Assembly (NCBI GenBank): GCA_029907515.1
Contig: JARYLT010000018.1
Span: 1 to 36,423 of the forward strand
Direction of reading: 5' to 3'
Origin: Spirochaetota bacterium
Lineage (GTDB): Bacteria > Spirochaetota > UBA4802 > UB4802
Length of the DNA: 36,423 nt
Under the pieces are notes generated by a model. That model was given only the letters and a program-made list of their open reading frames with translations. It was not told the origin of the DNA and made no database searches. The position numbers and the translations under genes were made by a program. Of the stretch, positions 22,771 to 30,907 are shown in pieces. Numbering within the stretch: position 1 is the stretch's first letter; every line of letters begins with the position of its first letter.

Positions 22771-24888
22771 TTATTTTTCCATTGCTTCCCATACATATTC
22801 AGCTAAATCAAATGTCTGCAGATTCTGAATGTCAAGTTCGTTGGCACCGTCAGAAAGCATGGTAAGGCAGAATGGACATGCAGTACCAATCTTTGTAGCA
22901 CCGGTAGCCTGAGCATCCTTTGTTCTGAACTGATTAATACGGGTACCCAAATGCTCTTCAATCCACATACGAGCACCGCCAGCACCGCAACAGAAGCTTC
23001 GTTCATGGTTTCTGCTCATTTCAACAAAGTTAGTGCCAGGTATAGCTTTTATAATATTTCGTGGCTGATCATATATCTCGTTATATCGACCTAAGAAACA
23101 TGAATCATGATAGGTGATAGTTTCATTAAGAGGTTTTGACAGCCGGATCTTGCCTAATTTAATAAGATCCATGATAACCTCTGTGTGATGATATACTTCA
23201 TAATTGGCTTCTAATGGATTACCACTTGAATCAACACCTACTTTAGCAAATTTAGGATATTCTTTCTTGAGCATGTTGTATCCGTGTGGACATGTAGTGA
23301 TAATCTTTTTTACACCATAGTTTTTAAATGTTTCCAAGTTTTGTGCTGCCAGGGAATGGAACAGATATTCATTTCCTGCACGCATTGCTGAGTCACCGCA
23401 ACATGCTTCTTCGGCTCCAAGGATACCAACTTTGTATCCTGCAGCCTTGAGTATTTTGCAAAGAGCTATCGCCACTTTCTGATTGCGTTTGTCATATGAT
23501 GCAGCGCATCCAACATAATAGAGGAAGTCTACATCAGGATCTTCAGCTAACGTTTTAACACCTAAATCTTCAGTGACCCAATCACCACGGGCTGCAAATG
23601 CAAATCCGTAAGGATTGGAGTTGTTTTCCATGTTGCTGAATGAGGTCTGCAACTCAGGAGCCATCTTGCCTTCCATGAGGACCTGATAGCGGCGCATATC
23701 ATTTATTTTTGGAACATGCTCAATCTGAACCGGACAATTTTCCATACAGGCTGCACAGTTAGTACATGACCAGATTTCATCTTCCAGTACATACTCGCCA
23801 ATTAATGCTCTGGACTCAACTGCTGCTGGATCCTGGGCAACAAGTAATTTTGGAATACGGTCATCCATAGCAGCTTTAACATCGTTAACTATCTTCTTGG
23901 GAGATAGTGGCTTTTCAGTTAAGTATGCAGGGCAATTATCCTGACAGCGTCCACAACGGGTACATGCATCACCATCCATAAGCTGTTTCCAGGTAAAATG
24001 CTCAACGGTTCCCACACCAAATGATTCTGCTGTTTCAAACTCCTGGGGACTGATAATTGGCATTGCAAACTTTGTTTTTGGGCTTTCATTATCTAAATTC
24101 TGGAAGTAGACATTAAGCATGGTAATAAGCACATGGCCTAATTTATCAGTTGCTATCAGCCCAATAAATGTAAAAGCTCCAATCATGTGAAGCCACCAGT
24201 TGATATAGTGGGTAACCTCAAGTGTAGGTATGCTGATCCATCCAAAAAGATGAGCCAGCGTATAGCCCACTGGTGACCACACTTCAAATGTTGGGAAACC
24301 GGTGATTGCAATTCGTAGTGATTCATTAAGAAAACCGGTGAGGATAATGAATGCAATCAGTACCAGTGCAAATGTGTCGATTGGCTTGGTATCAAGCCTG
24401 CTTGGCTTAACTTTATACCTGCGCCAGAAAGCCATGACCAGTCCAACAATAACGGCAACGCCAAACACATCGCCAGCCAGTGACCACAATAGATAAGCAT
24501 CTCCCACCAAAAATTTAAAATGGAAGAATAGTTCAGTAACGTCTTCCTGTATAAGTATGATGAACGTTACAATGAACAACCCAACAAATCCGTAGAACAG
24601 GGAAGCATGCATGATGCCTGCATATTTTTCCCTCAGTATTTTCTTCTGTAAAAAGACATATTTGAGGAGTGCGATAATCCTTTTTTCGTGAAAATCGGTT
24701 CTTAGTTCTGGTTTACCCTTTCTCCAGATCCTCACTCTCTGAATTAAACTGTACAGAATATATACACCTGCGATAATTAAAAAGATATATACACCCCATC
24801 TCATGAAACCATGCATGCCGCCAACATTAAAGTATGATTCCCTGGTAATCTGGTCGACAGGCAGGTCATATAAACTTGAAAGGCTCAT
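22771..24888 (-). CDS. Membrane-bound iron-sulfur oxidoreductase, probable ETF:menaquinone oxidoreductase (EMO/DUF224 type)
   Basis: 705 residues. The first 250 hold about six membrane helices (near 31-50, 92-113, 130-153, 170-190, 205-225, 228-247) resembling the b-haem subunit of nitrate reductase. Next come two [4Fe-4S] motifs, CTRCGRCQDNCP (309-320) and CTNCAACMENCP (375-386). Two cysteine-rich CCG modules follow, as in heterodisulfide reductase HdrD/GlpC: ACCGD (495-499) with TTCPHGYN, and FCCGAGGARMW (632-642) with ACPFC. The fusion of a cytochrome-like anchor with this soluble part is the plan of EMO, which passes electrons between electron-transfer flavoprotein and menaquinone during acyl-CoA oxidation or reduction. 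No etfAB genes are in the window. The gene stands alone. Confidence 0.85.
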   Translation of the reverse strand: MSLSSLYDLPVDQITRESYFNVGGMHGFMRWGVYIFLIIAGVYILYSLIQRVRIWRKGKPELRTDFHEKRIIALLKYVFLQKKILREKYAGIMHASLFYGFVGLFIVTFIILIQEDVTELFFHFKFLVGDAYLLWSLAGDVFGVAVIVGLVMAFWRRYKVKPSRLDTKPIDTFALVLIAFIILTGFLNESLRIAITGFPTFEVWSPVGYTLAHLFGWISIPTLEVTHYINWWLHMIGAFTFIGLIATDKLGHVLITMLNVYFQNLDNESPKTKFAMPIISPQEFETAESFGVGTVEHFTWKQLMDGDACTRCGRCQDNCPAYLTEKPLSPKKIVNDVKAAMDDRIPKLLVAQDPAAVESRALIGEYVLEDEIWSCTNCAACMENCPVQIEHVPKINDMRRYQVLMEGKMAPELQTSFSNMENNSNPYGFAFAARGDWVTEDLGVKTLAEDPDVDFLYYVGCAASYDKRNQKVAIALCKILKAAGYKVGILGAEEACCGDSAMRAGNEYLFHSLAAQNLETFKNYGVKKIITTCPHGYNMLKKEYPKFAKVGVDSSGNPLEANYEVYHHTEVIMDLIKLGKIRLSKPLNETITYHDSCFLGRYNEIYDQPRNIIKAIPGTNFVEMSRNHERSFCCGAGGARMWIEEHLGTRINQFRTKDAQATGATKIGTACPFCLTMLSDGANELDIQNLQTFDLAEYVWEAMEK

Positions 24889-25139
24889 GTATAACCCTCC
24901 TTACCCTTGAAAATAATTGCACATATTCATTTTACAACAATACTTTAATAGTTGAAGTCCTTGTCAACACTATTTTAAATAAAATAGTAACTCAGGAATG
25001 ATTGATTAGCAACCAGTGATATATGGGAATGACTTCATTTAGATATTCTTAAAAATAGTTTGACTTGGTTATAGAATTATTGTAATGTATCTACTATATA
25101 ACTCTCTACACAAATTATTACAAAATACGAGGTTCAACT

Positions 25140-26360
25140 ATGAAACGACATGTTTTTTGGATAGCATTGATTATGATTATTTCTTTTGTTGCCTGTGGTG
25201 GTTCCAAAACACAGCAAAAAGCGTCTAAAGCAGGATGTGAAATGTGCGGCGAGGCTGATGGTTTTGCTGCAATATTTGATAATGATATTGCACTGGCAAG
25301 GGATAGGGCAATTGACGATGCTATGAATAAACTGGTTAAAATGAAGTTAGGTACCACTGTGGAAGGCCGCGCAATTGTCGAGGATTATGCACTGGTAGAA
25401 TCGATAGTTGAAGCAAAATCCACCGGGATGGTACGGAACTGGAAGGTTATAAAAGAAGGTTCTCAAGAGGGGGCTTATACAGTACGGATATACGGCGAGG
25501 TATACCCGCAGGCTGTTAATGATACTATTGAAGCTACATTAAAAAATTATGGCCGCCCAAAGTTTATGATTTTGGTGCGTGAAACATTTGAGGGCCAGCA
25601 GAATGAACCGGGCTTTACTGTAACAGAACTTACCATGATGGAAATCATGCAGAATGCTGGTTTTGAGTTTGTGGATGCAGCCACCGTGCAGCAGTTGATA
25701 AAGAAAGACAGGGCAAAGATGATGCAGGCAATGCAGGGCCAGGTTGGTGGAAATGTTCAGGAATTGCTACTGGATGATGTTGGAGCTGAATGTATTATCG
25801 TAGGCGATGTCAAGACATCTGACCAGTCAGCAGTATTGAAGCAGTATTCAGCAAACATGAAATCAAAGCAGGCAATCCTTAATCTAAAGGCTATTGATGT
25901 GTACACCGGAAGCATCCTGGCATCTACCAGTGTGAACATGCCGGGCGCTCATATAGACGATGCAACTGCTTCCAAAATAGCTATCCAGCGTGCTCTGGTT
26001 AAGATTTTAGGCAGTACCGATGAAGAAACCGGGAAATTTAAATCCGGGCCGTTTATGAATCAGATTACTAAAAAGTTTTTACTGGCAGCAACTCATAGAA
26101 TGATTACACTGAATATAGTGGGACTGGACTACAATGGCCTTACAAAGTTCAGGGATATTTTGCAAAATAGAATCCGGGGCATTCAGAAAGTTTACGTAAG
26201 GGGCCAGGCTGGTAAACAGTCAAAGATTGATGTTGAGTTTTCAGGGAAAACGACTGACCTGGCAGATGAACTTGTAGGGAAATCTAATAGTATTGGCTTT
26301 AAGATAGAGATTAAAGAAACCTACCCAAATAAAATTATGATGGTTGTCCAGAAGCTGTAA
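25140..26360 (+). CDS. Lipoprotein with LPP20/FlgT-like N-terminal domain
   Basis: 406 residues. The signal peptide ends in a loose lipobox, FVAC, with lipid on Cys19, the style common in spirochaetes. Mature residues include a CEMC pair (Cys33, Cys36). Residues about 45-130 (ALARDRAIDDAMNKLVKMKL, then EAKSTGMVRNWKVIKEG and YTVRIYGEVYP) resemble the ARxxAxxxA segment of LPP20 and the flagellar protein FlgT. The middle, about 135-290, resembles the CsgG/FlgT-M type fold (DDVGAECIIVGDVKT, LNLKAIDVYTGSILASTSVN). About 310-406 is a small alpha-beta domain. It is probably a periplasmic lipoprotein of an envelope or flagellar assembly; the flagellar link is inference. A strong terminator follows. 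Confidence 0.7.
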   Translation: MKRHVFWIALIMIISFVACGGSKTQQKASKAGCEMCGEADGFAAIFDNDIALARDRAIDDAMNKLVKMKLGTTVEGRAIVEDYALVESIVEAKSTGMVRNWKVIKEGSQEGAYTVRIYGEVYPQAVNDTIEATLKNYGRPKFMILVRETFEGQQNEPGFTVTELTMMEIMQNAGFEFVDAATVQQLIKKDRAKMMQAMQGQVGGNVQELLLDDVGAECIIVGDVKTSDQSAVLKQYSANMKSKQAILNLKAIDVYTGSILASTSVNMPGAHIDDATASKIAIQRALVKILGSTDEETGKFKSGPFMNQITKKFLLAATHRMITLNIVGLDYNGLTKFRDILQNRIRGIQKVYVRGQAGKQSKIDVEFSGKTTDLADELVGKSNSIGFKIEIKETYPNKIMMVVQKL

Positions 26361-26389
26361 TACAACATAGAATTTTGGATTATATTTAT

Positions 26390-26420
26390 AAGGGCAGTGA
26401 CTATCACTGCCCTTATTTTT
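26390..26420 (+). terminator. Strong rho-independent terminator
   Basis: AAGGGCAGTGA (26390-26400), loop CTA, TCACTGCCCTT (26404-26414), then ATTTTT. It closes the lipoprotein transcript. Confidence 0.92.
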
Positions 26421-26494
26421 GGTTGACAATTTATTTTGGTACCGTAATTTTATTGGTAGTACTGTGTATAGTCTGCAATAGCCATGATAATGTT

Positions 26495-26548
26495 GGAATG
26501 AAGCAACGCTCAAACATACCATCTCTCTGTGTGAGGGATGAAGCAATG
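26495..26548. repeat. Pair of short direct repeats, possible remnant of a dispersed repeat
   Basis: GGAATGAAGCAACG (26495-26508) and GGGATGAAGCAATG (26535-26548) differ at two positions and are spaced exactly 40 bases apart. Motifs of the kind TTGCTTCnT and GAAGCAA occur in dispersed intergenic repeats of many bacteria. Whether this is one of them is a guess. Confidence 0.35.
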
Positions 26549-26598
26549 TCATTCTGTGGGTTGTGATAATTTAATTTTTATTTCCGGGGGAACAATGT

Positions 26599-26964
26599 AT
26601 GGATTCTCAAGAAAAGCAGCCTGAACGCATTCTGGTGGTAGATGAAATATCATCAATTTTAACCAGTGATAGTATTGTAAAAGCGTTAGCACAGTATAAA
26701 GCAAACACTCCTGAACAAGAACATGCAATAGAATTTGTAAAAGCCCATTATGATTTTATAAAGGAGATAGTTACCAATGATATTCATCGAAAAATTGTCC
26801 GTTCTGATTTTGAGATCAAAGATTTAGTATCCCATGTAAACGCACTTATGCAGCATAAAGATGAGTATATCTTTACTACGCTGGTTGTACATTCTCCCAG
26901 GCATTATCAGCAGGTTCAGAAAGCAGTGTTGCAGGAAATGACTAAAGAAGAAAAAGAAAATTAA
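26599..26964 (+). CDS. Small conserved-looking protein of unknown function
   Basis: 121 residues, soluble, helical and charged (SDSIVKALAQYKANTPEQEH, then FVKAHYDFIKEIVTND). The opening ERILVVDEISSIL looks at first like the start of a response-regulator receiver, but the phosphorylation-site Asp and the late Lys strand are missing and the length is wrong. No family is recognised. ATG 26599 follows CGGGGG by 8 bases; the ATG at 26595 leads to a stop after 9 codons. It is preceded by the terminator of the lipoprotein gene, so it must have its own promoter. It converges on the GH57 gene. Confidence 0.65.
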   Translation: MDSQEKQPERILVVDEISSILTSDSIVKALAQYKANTPEQEHAIEFVKAHYDFIKEIVTNDIHRKIVRSDFEIKDLVSHVNALMQHKDEYIFTTLVVHSPRHYQQVQKAVLQEMTKEEKEN

Positions 26965-26991
26965 AGGTAATATATGTTAATAATTCTTAAA

Positions 26992-27009
26992 ACACCGTAT
27001 ATACGGTGT
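26992..27009. terminator. Perfect 18-base palindrome between convergent genes, likely terminator
   Basis: ACACCGTAT (26992-27000) is followed at once by its exact inverted copy (27001-27009). On the minus strand TTTT follows directly, which suits termination of the GH57/GlgC transcript. On the plus strand a run of T lies about 10 bases on. Confidence 0.65.
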
Positions 27010-27067
27010 GTATTAATGTGTTTTTACATAATTCAGAAGATCGTCATATACTGTAACATGTAAATAA

Positions 27068-29125
27068 TTATTCCAGTGACAGTATCAGGTCCAGTTCCAG
27101 AGTATCAGCAACTTCAAAACATAACATAACACAGCTTCCCTGGAAGTTTTTCTCAAACCCCGAATCCGATTGTGAAACAGTGTATATCGGATATCGCAGT
27201 AATGTAGCTGTTCTGCTTGCCTGCACGCTGAATGTTATATTACGGATTCCATCGGTAACTGCATACCTGGTAATATTATTCATCTGTCCTATGCTATCCA
27301 GATATGATTCCTCTTGTGCCAGACCATCAACAATGTAGTGACACTCTTTGGCGTGAGGTGCACGCATATTGACATTAGATTCTATACCCACAATACCATT
27401 AAACCCACGTATGGTATAGTGAACGGATATGGCAGGGTCAGTATCATGAACATGAATAGTTTTTGTTATTGCTGGCAATGGATTGCCAGAACTATCGCTT
27501 ATAATGCTGTTATTGTGTATTGCATACGTATAGGGATATTGCGAGCAATCAGTGTAGTGTATTGTGTTAAACATAAGCTCTTCTGCAGAAGGCATGGTTG
27601 TAAATAAAAGCTCTTTACATGAATATCGCCGTGAACTGTCATACACAAGGTAGCGCTTCAGGCCTTTTTCTTTTACCGTTACCATATCATGAATGGATTT
27701 AACAGTATCATTGTTAAGTTCATCTTCATTAAGCTCAGCCAACAAATGATGATATGCTTCTTTGCGGCGAGCTATGACATCAAAAGCATTAACTTTTTTG
27801 ATACGGTTGCTGAATTCAGAAATTGAAGTGCCAAAAGCAGGGTTCACAACAATGCTACATGATTTATTACGGATAAAAATCTGATCCTTGCCTTCATTGC
27901 GGAAATCACCGGTAACTATCTCCGGGGTGTGTAGCTTTTTTGCTTTGCATACCAGCTCTTCGCTTTCAAGGATGTGTTCATACAGAGCGCCTCTTAAGTG
28001 TGTGAGATAGATACCACCAAAGAGCCCATGCCAGTATGCGCAGTTGCACTGAGCTTTATACAATTCTATTTTTGCCTGTGACAGATCCTTGCCTGTTTTC
28101 ATCTCCAGACTGGTTATTTCTCGTGAAAGATACAGCGTGCGTTTGTTAATGGCATTTGATTCATGGTATTTGTTTAAAAAATTATTCCACACACCACCCT
28201 TTAAAAAGGGATAAAACTCTGCCTCCCTACCGGCAGATTTTATTTCATTGTGTATCCTGACAAGTTCAGCAGCGCTTTCGGCAGGGAGTGCCCATTCCGA
28301 CATTTCATAGTAACTTCCCTGTGTGAGGTATACCCTGTCAATTGGCGGGTGCTTTTTAATGTAATCTTTTGGATGTATCAGTGTAATGAAGTCTTCCTTT
28401 AAAATTGCTTCTATGAAATTCTGCAGCCATTTTTCTTCGAATACCCATTGATAGGTGTGGGGCCATACACCAAACTTTTCACCATCGTCACCATAAACAA
28501 AGGCGCAGTTACCGTATTTGTCACACTGGCGTTTGAAATAGTCTATTGTTTCATGGGGCAATTTAAATGGGATAGAATAGCGCAAAAATTTATCTATAGG
28601 AAAAACGCGTAAGGGCTTAAGCAGCCGTTCGGTTATATAGTACCCATACAATCCACTTTCGGGTATTCCAGCATAGCGAAAATGGATGTCATCAAGCAGC
28701 GTATACTGTAATTTAAAGTCATATACCAGTTGAGGTATATCCGGATCCCATACACGCTCAGCTGTCCAGAACCCTTCAGGTTCTGTGCCAAATCGATTTT
28801 TACAGAAACTCTGCATTAAGGACAGCTGTCCATGGATATCGTCTTCACTGATGATTGAAAAAATTGGTTCATAGAAGCCGCCGCCTATAATCTCAACCTG
28901 GCCTCGCTGCACCATCTGTGCTAATATGTCGCAGTATGTCGGGTCATGACGTTCAATCCATTCAAGAAGGGGGCCAGTGTTGTGAATTGCAAATTTAAAC
29001 TCAGGGTATTGATATAAAAGATCCAGAGTTTTCCGGTAGCAATCATTGTAAGCCCATTCAAACACATGATCAAAGTTACCAACAGGCTGATGGTTATGCA
29101 GGCAAAAAATAAAATTACAATCCAC
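27068..29125 (-). CDS. GH57 4-alpha-glucanotransferase
   Basis: 685 residues from GTG 29125, chosen because GGGAGGGG lies 8 bases upstream and the protein then begins right at the conserved FIFCLHNHQPVGNF. A TTG 13 codons earlier has no site. With this start the catalytic nucleophile in FWTAERVWDP is Glu123 and the acid/base in YGDDGEKFGVWP is Asp214, the same numbers as in the Thermococcus litoralis enzyme. The N-terminal catalytic barrel (about 1-290) is followed by helical and beta-sandwich domains (DUF1925 and DUF1926 type) to the end. The enzyme transfers maltooligosaccharide units between alpha-1,4-glucans, or hydrolyses them as an alpha-amylase. It lies 74 bases after glgC, so it is likely in the same operon and remodels glycogen. 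Confidence 0.88.
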   Translation of the reverse strand: MDCNFIFCLHNHQPVGNFDHVFEWAYNDCYRKTLDLLYQYPEFKFAIHNTGPLLEWIERHDPTYCDILAQMVQRGQVEIIGGGFYEPIFSIISEDDIHGQLSLMQSFCKNRFGTEPEGFWTAERVWDPDIPQLVYDFKLQYTLLDDIHFRYAGIPESGLYGYYITERLLKPLRVFPIDKFLRYSIPFKLPHETIDYFKRQCDKYGNCAFVYGDDGEKFGVWPHTYQWVFEEKWLQNFIEAILKEDFITLIHPKDYIKKHPPIDRVYLTQGSYYEMSEWALPAESAAELVRIHNEIKSAGREAEFYPFLKGGVWNNFLNKYHESNAINKRTLYLSREITSLEMKTGKDLSQAKIELYKAQCNCAYWHGLFGGIYLTHLRGALYEHILESEELVCKAKKLHTPEIVTGDFRNEGKDQIFIRNKSCSIVVNPAFGTSISEFSNRIKKVNAFDVIARRKEAYHHLLAELNEDELNNDTVKSIHDMVTVKEKGLKRYLVYDSSRRYSCKELLFTTMPSAEELMFNTIHYTDCSQYPYTYAIHNNSIISDSSGNPLPAITKTIHVHDTDPAISVHYTIRGFNGIVGIESNVNMRAPHAKECHYIVDGLAQEESYLDSIGQMNNITRYAVTDGIRNITFSVQASRTATLLRYPIYTVSQSDSGFEKNFQGSCVMLCFEVADTLELDLILSLE

Positions 29126-29199
29126 GGAATTCCCCTCCCCAACTAACAATTCATCACGATTCAATTAATCTATCACGGAAAATGTTGTTTGCTATAATT

Positions 29200-30420
29200 T
29201 TATTGCAGATAGCCTTTAGGTATTACCACAATGCCTTCAGGGCTGACGGTAAAATGTTTTTTATCTTCTTCCAGATCGTATCCAATATGCATGTGTTCTG
29301 GTATATGATTATCTTTGTCTATGATAGCGTTTTTTATTTTTGCATACCGTCCAACAGTAGAACCATGCATAATGATACTGCCCTTTACCTCTGAGAAACT
29401 GTTAACTTTCACTCCTGGAGATATGACCGAGTTTTCCACGTAACCCCCGCTTATGATTGCACCATTGGCAACCAATGAGTTTATTGCAACACCTCTTCTT
29501 CCTTCCTCATTATGAATAAATTTTGCCGGTGGCCATTGTTCCATGTAGGTACGTATAGGCCATTCTTTATCGTACAGGTTAAGGATAGGTGTTACTGAAA
29601 TAATATCCCTGTGGGCTTCATAATATGAGGCGATAGTTCCGATATCGCGCCAGTAGGCGCGTTCCCCTTCATTCTGTACGTAGTCGTACGCAAAGACACG
29701 CTCTGTAGAAAAAATGCGGGGAATAATATCTTTGCCAAAATCCTTGGAGCTATCGAGCTTATGATCGTCAGAAACATAACGAACTAATTTTTCGGTAGTA
29801 AATATATAGATTCCCATGGAAACGTATGCAACGTCAGGTTTGCCAGGAACTGGTTTTGGGTTTTGAGGTTTTTCCTCAAAGCCAGTTACCTGTAATGAGC
29901 TATCGGTTACCAGAACCCCAAAGCGCTGGGCTTCTTCAAGTGGCATTTCGCATGCAGCAATCGTCATATCTGCATCTTTTTCAATATGATATTTCAGCAT
30001 CTTACGATAATCCATTTTGTAGATATGATCGCCCGAGAGGATTAGTGTATAGTGAGGCTTTTCATGTTCAATGATGTAGATATTCTGGAATATGGCATCT
30101 GCTGTGCCCAGATACCAGTTTTCGTCATACCGCTGCTGTGGTGGTACCACATCAATAAAATTACCAGATTCCCTGTAATACAGATTCCATGCTGTTTTTA
30201 TGTGTCTGTCAAGAGACAGTGATTTGTACTGGGTGAGTACTATAATACGGCTTAAGTCTGAATTGAGACAATTGCTTAATGAAAAATCAATAATGCGATA
30301 GGTGCCCGCAAAATGCACGGAAGGCTTTGACCTGTCTTTTGTCAACGGGTACAACCGTTCACCCTGCCCACCTGAAAGGATGAATGTAAGTGTTTGTTTT
30401 AGTGCCTGCTGCAGTTCCAT
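29200..30420 (-). CDS. glgC: Glucose-1-phosphate adenylyltransferase
   Basis: 406 residues, normal length. It makes ADP-glucose from glucose 1-phosphate and ATP, the committed step of bacterial glycogen synthesis. Residues 16-27 give the nucleotide loop (SGGQGERLYPLT). KP is at 32-33, WYLGTADA at 102-109, LSGDHIYKMDY at 128-138, GVL at 168-170, EEKP at 182-185, and YWRDIGT at 256-262. The C-terminal beta-helix from about 305 provides the allosteric face. The ATG follows the stop of the response regulator with no gap (TAAATG), so translation of the two is coupled. No glycogen synthase gene is visible in the window. Confidence 0.95.
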   Translation of the reverse strand: MELQQALKQTLTFILSGGQGERLYPLTKDRSKPSVHFAGTYRIIDFSLSNCLNSDLSRIIVLTQYKSLSLDRHIKTAWNLYYRESGNFIDVVPPQQRYDENWYLGTADAIFQNIYIIEHEKPHYTLILSGDHIYKMDYRKMLKYHIEKDADMTIAACEMPLEEAQRFGVLVTDSSLQVTGFEEKPQNPKPVPGKPDVAYVSMGIYIFTTEKLVRYVSDDHKLDSSKDFGKDIIPRIFSTERVFAYDYVQNEGERAYWRDIGTIASYYEAHRDIISVTPILNLYDKEWPIRTYMEQWPPAKFIHNEEGRRGVAINSLVANGAIISGGYVENSVISPGVKVNSFSEVKGSIIMHGSTVGRYAKIKNAIIDKDNHIPEHMHIGYDLEEDKKHFTVSPEGIVVIPKGYLQ

Positions 30421-30780
30421 TTAGCTTCGGGCTGATACCAGTTCTTTGATTTTGTCTTTCAGTTCTTTTAAATTTGATGATTTGGTAATGTATGCATCTG
30501 CTGTCCAGGTCATGAAGTTGCTTTTATAGTTGGAATATGCGGTATAAATAATGATGGGCACTTTTTTATCACGCGAAAGAATCTTCCCTAAGGCTTCTAT
30601 GCCATCCATCTCAGGCATGCGTATATCAAGTACCACACAATCATATTTATTTACTTTGACTTTATCAACCGCTTCCTTGCCATTTGCTGCCTGATCAACT
30701 TCATATCCTTCTTCCTGAAGCTCCATTACATACAGTTCTCGCTGATGTTGTTCATCTTCAACAATAAGTATTTTCTTCAT
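30421..30780 (-). CDS. Single-domain response regulator
   Basis: 119 residues from ATG 30780, supported by AGGAGG 7 bases upstream; the frame extends further back but without a site. A receiver domain alone, with acidic pocket Glu8-Asp9-Glu10, phosphorylation site Asp52 in VVLDIRMPEMDG, Thr80 in IIYTAYS and Lys100 in YITKSSN. No DNA-binding or enzyme output domain follows, as in CheY or Spo0F. It lies between the sensor kinase gene and glgC and abuts glgC, so it may act on a protein target or pass phosphate on. A target among the glycogen enzymes is inference. Confidence 0.92.
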   Translation of the reverse strand: MKKILIVEDEQHQRELYVMELQEEGYEVDQAANGKEAVDKVKVNKYDCVVLDIRMPEMDGIEALGKILSRDKKVPIIIYTAYSNYKSNFMTWTADAYITKSSNLKELKDKIKELVSARS

Positions 30781-30823
30781 AGCAACCTCCTGGTGTTTTT
30801 CTACTATGTAATGTACACTATTT

Positions 30824-30852
30824 ATATAAAAAATCAAAAACATTTTTTATAT
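30824..30852 (-). repeat. AT-only hairpin between kinase and response regulator genes
   Basis: ATATAAAAAAT (30824-30834) and ATTTTTTATAT (30842-30852) are exact inverted copies around a 7-base loop. It lies in the 127-base gap between the sensor kinase and the regulator. On the minus strand TTGATT and TACATT at 16-base spacing overlap it and could form an internal promoter. Confidence 0.4.
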
Positions 30853-30907
30853 GCAAATGATTAATGAACTGTTTGCCTTTATCACAAATGGATCTATAAA
30901 AAATACC

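Noticed and set aside
26375-26566. 63-codon plus-strand frame after the lipoprotein
   Set aside because: It begins inside the terminator region, has no ribosome site, and its translation is unlike a protein.
26599-26964. Truncated response regulator
   Set aside because: Only the first strand resembles a receiver; the phosphorylation Asp and the conserved Lys are absent and the length does not fit, so I call it unknown.
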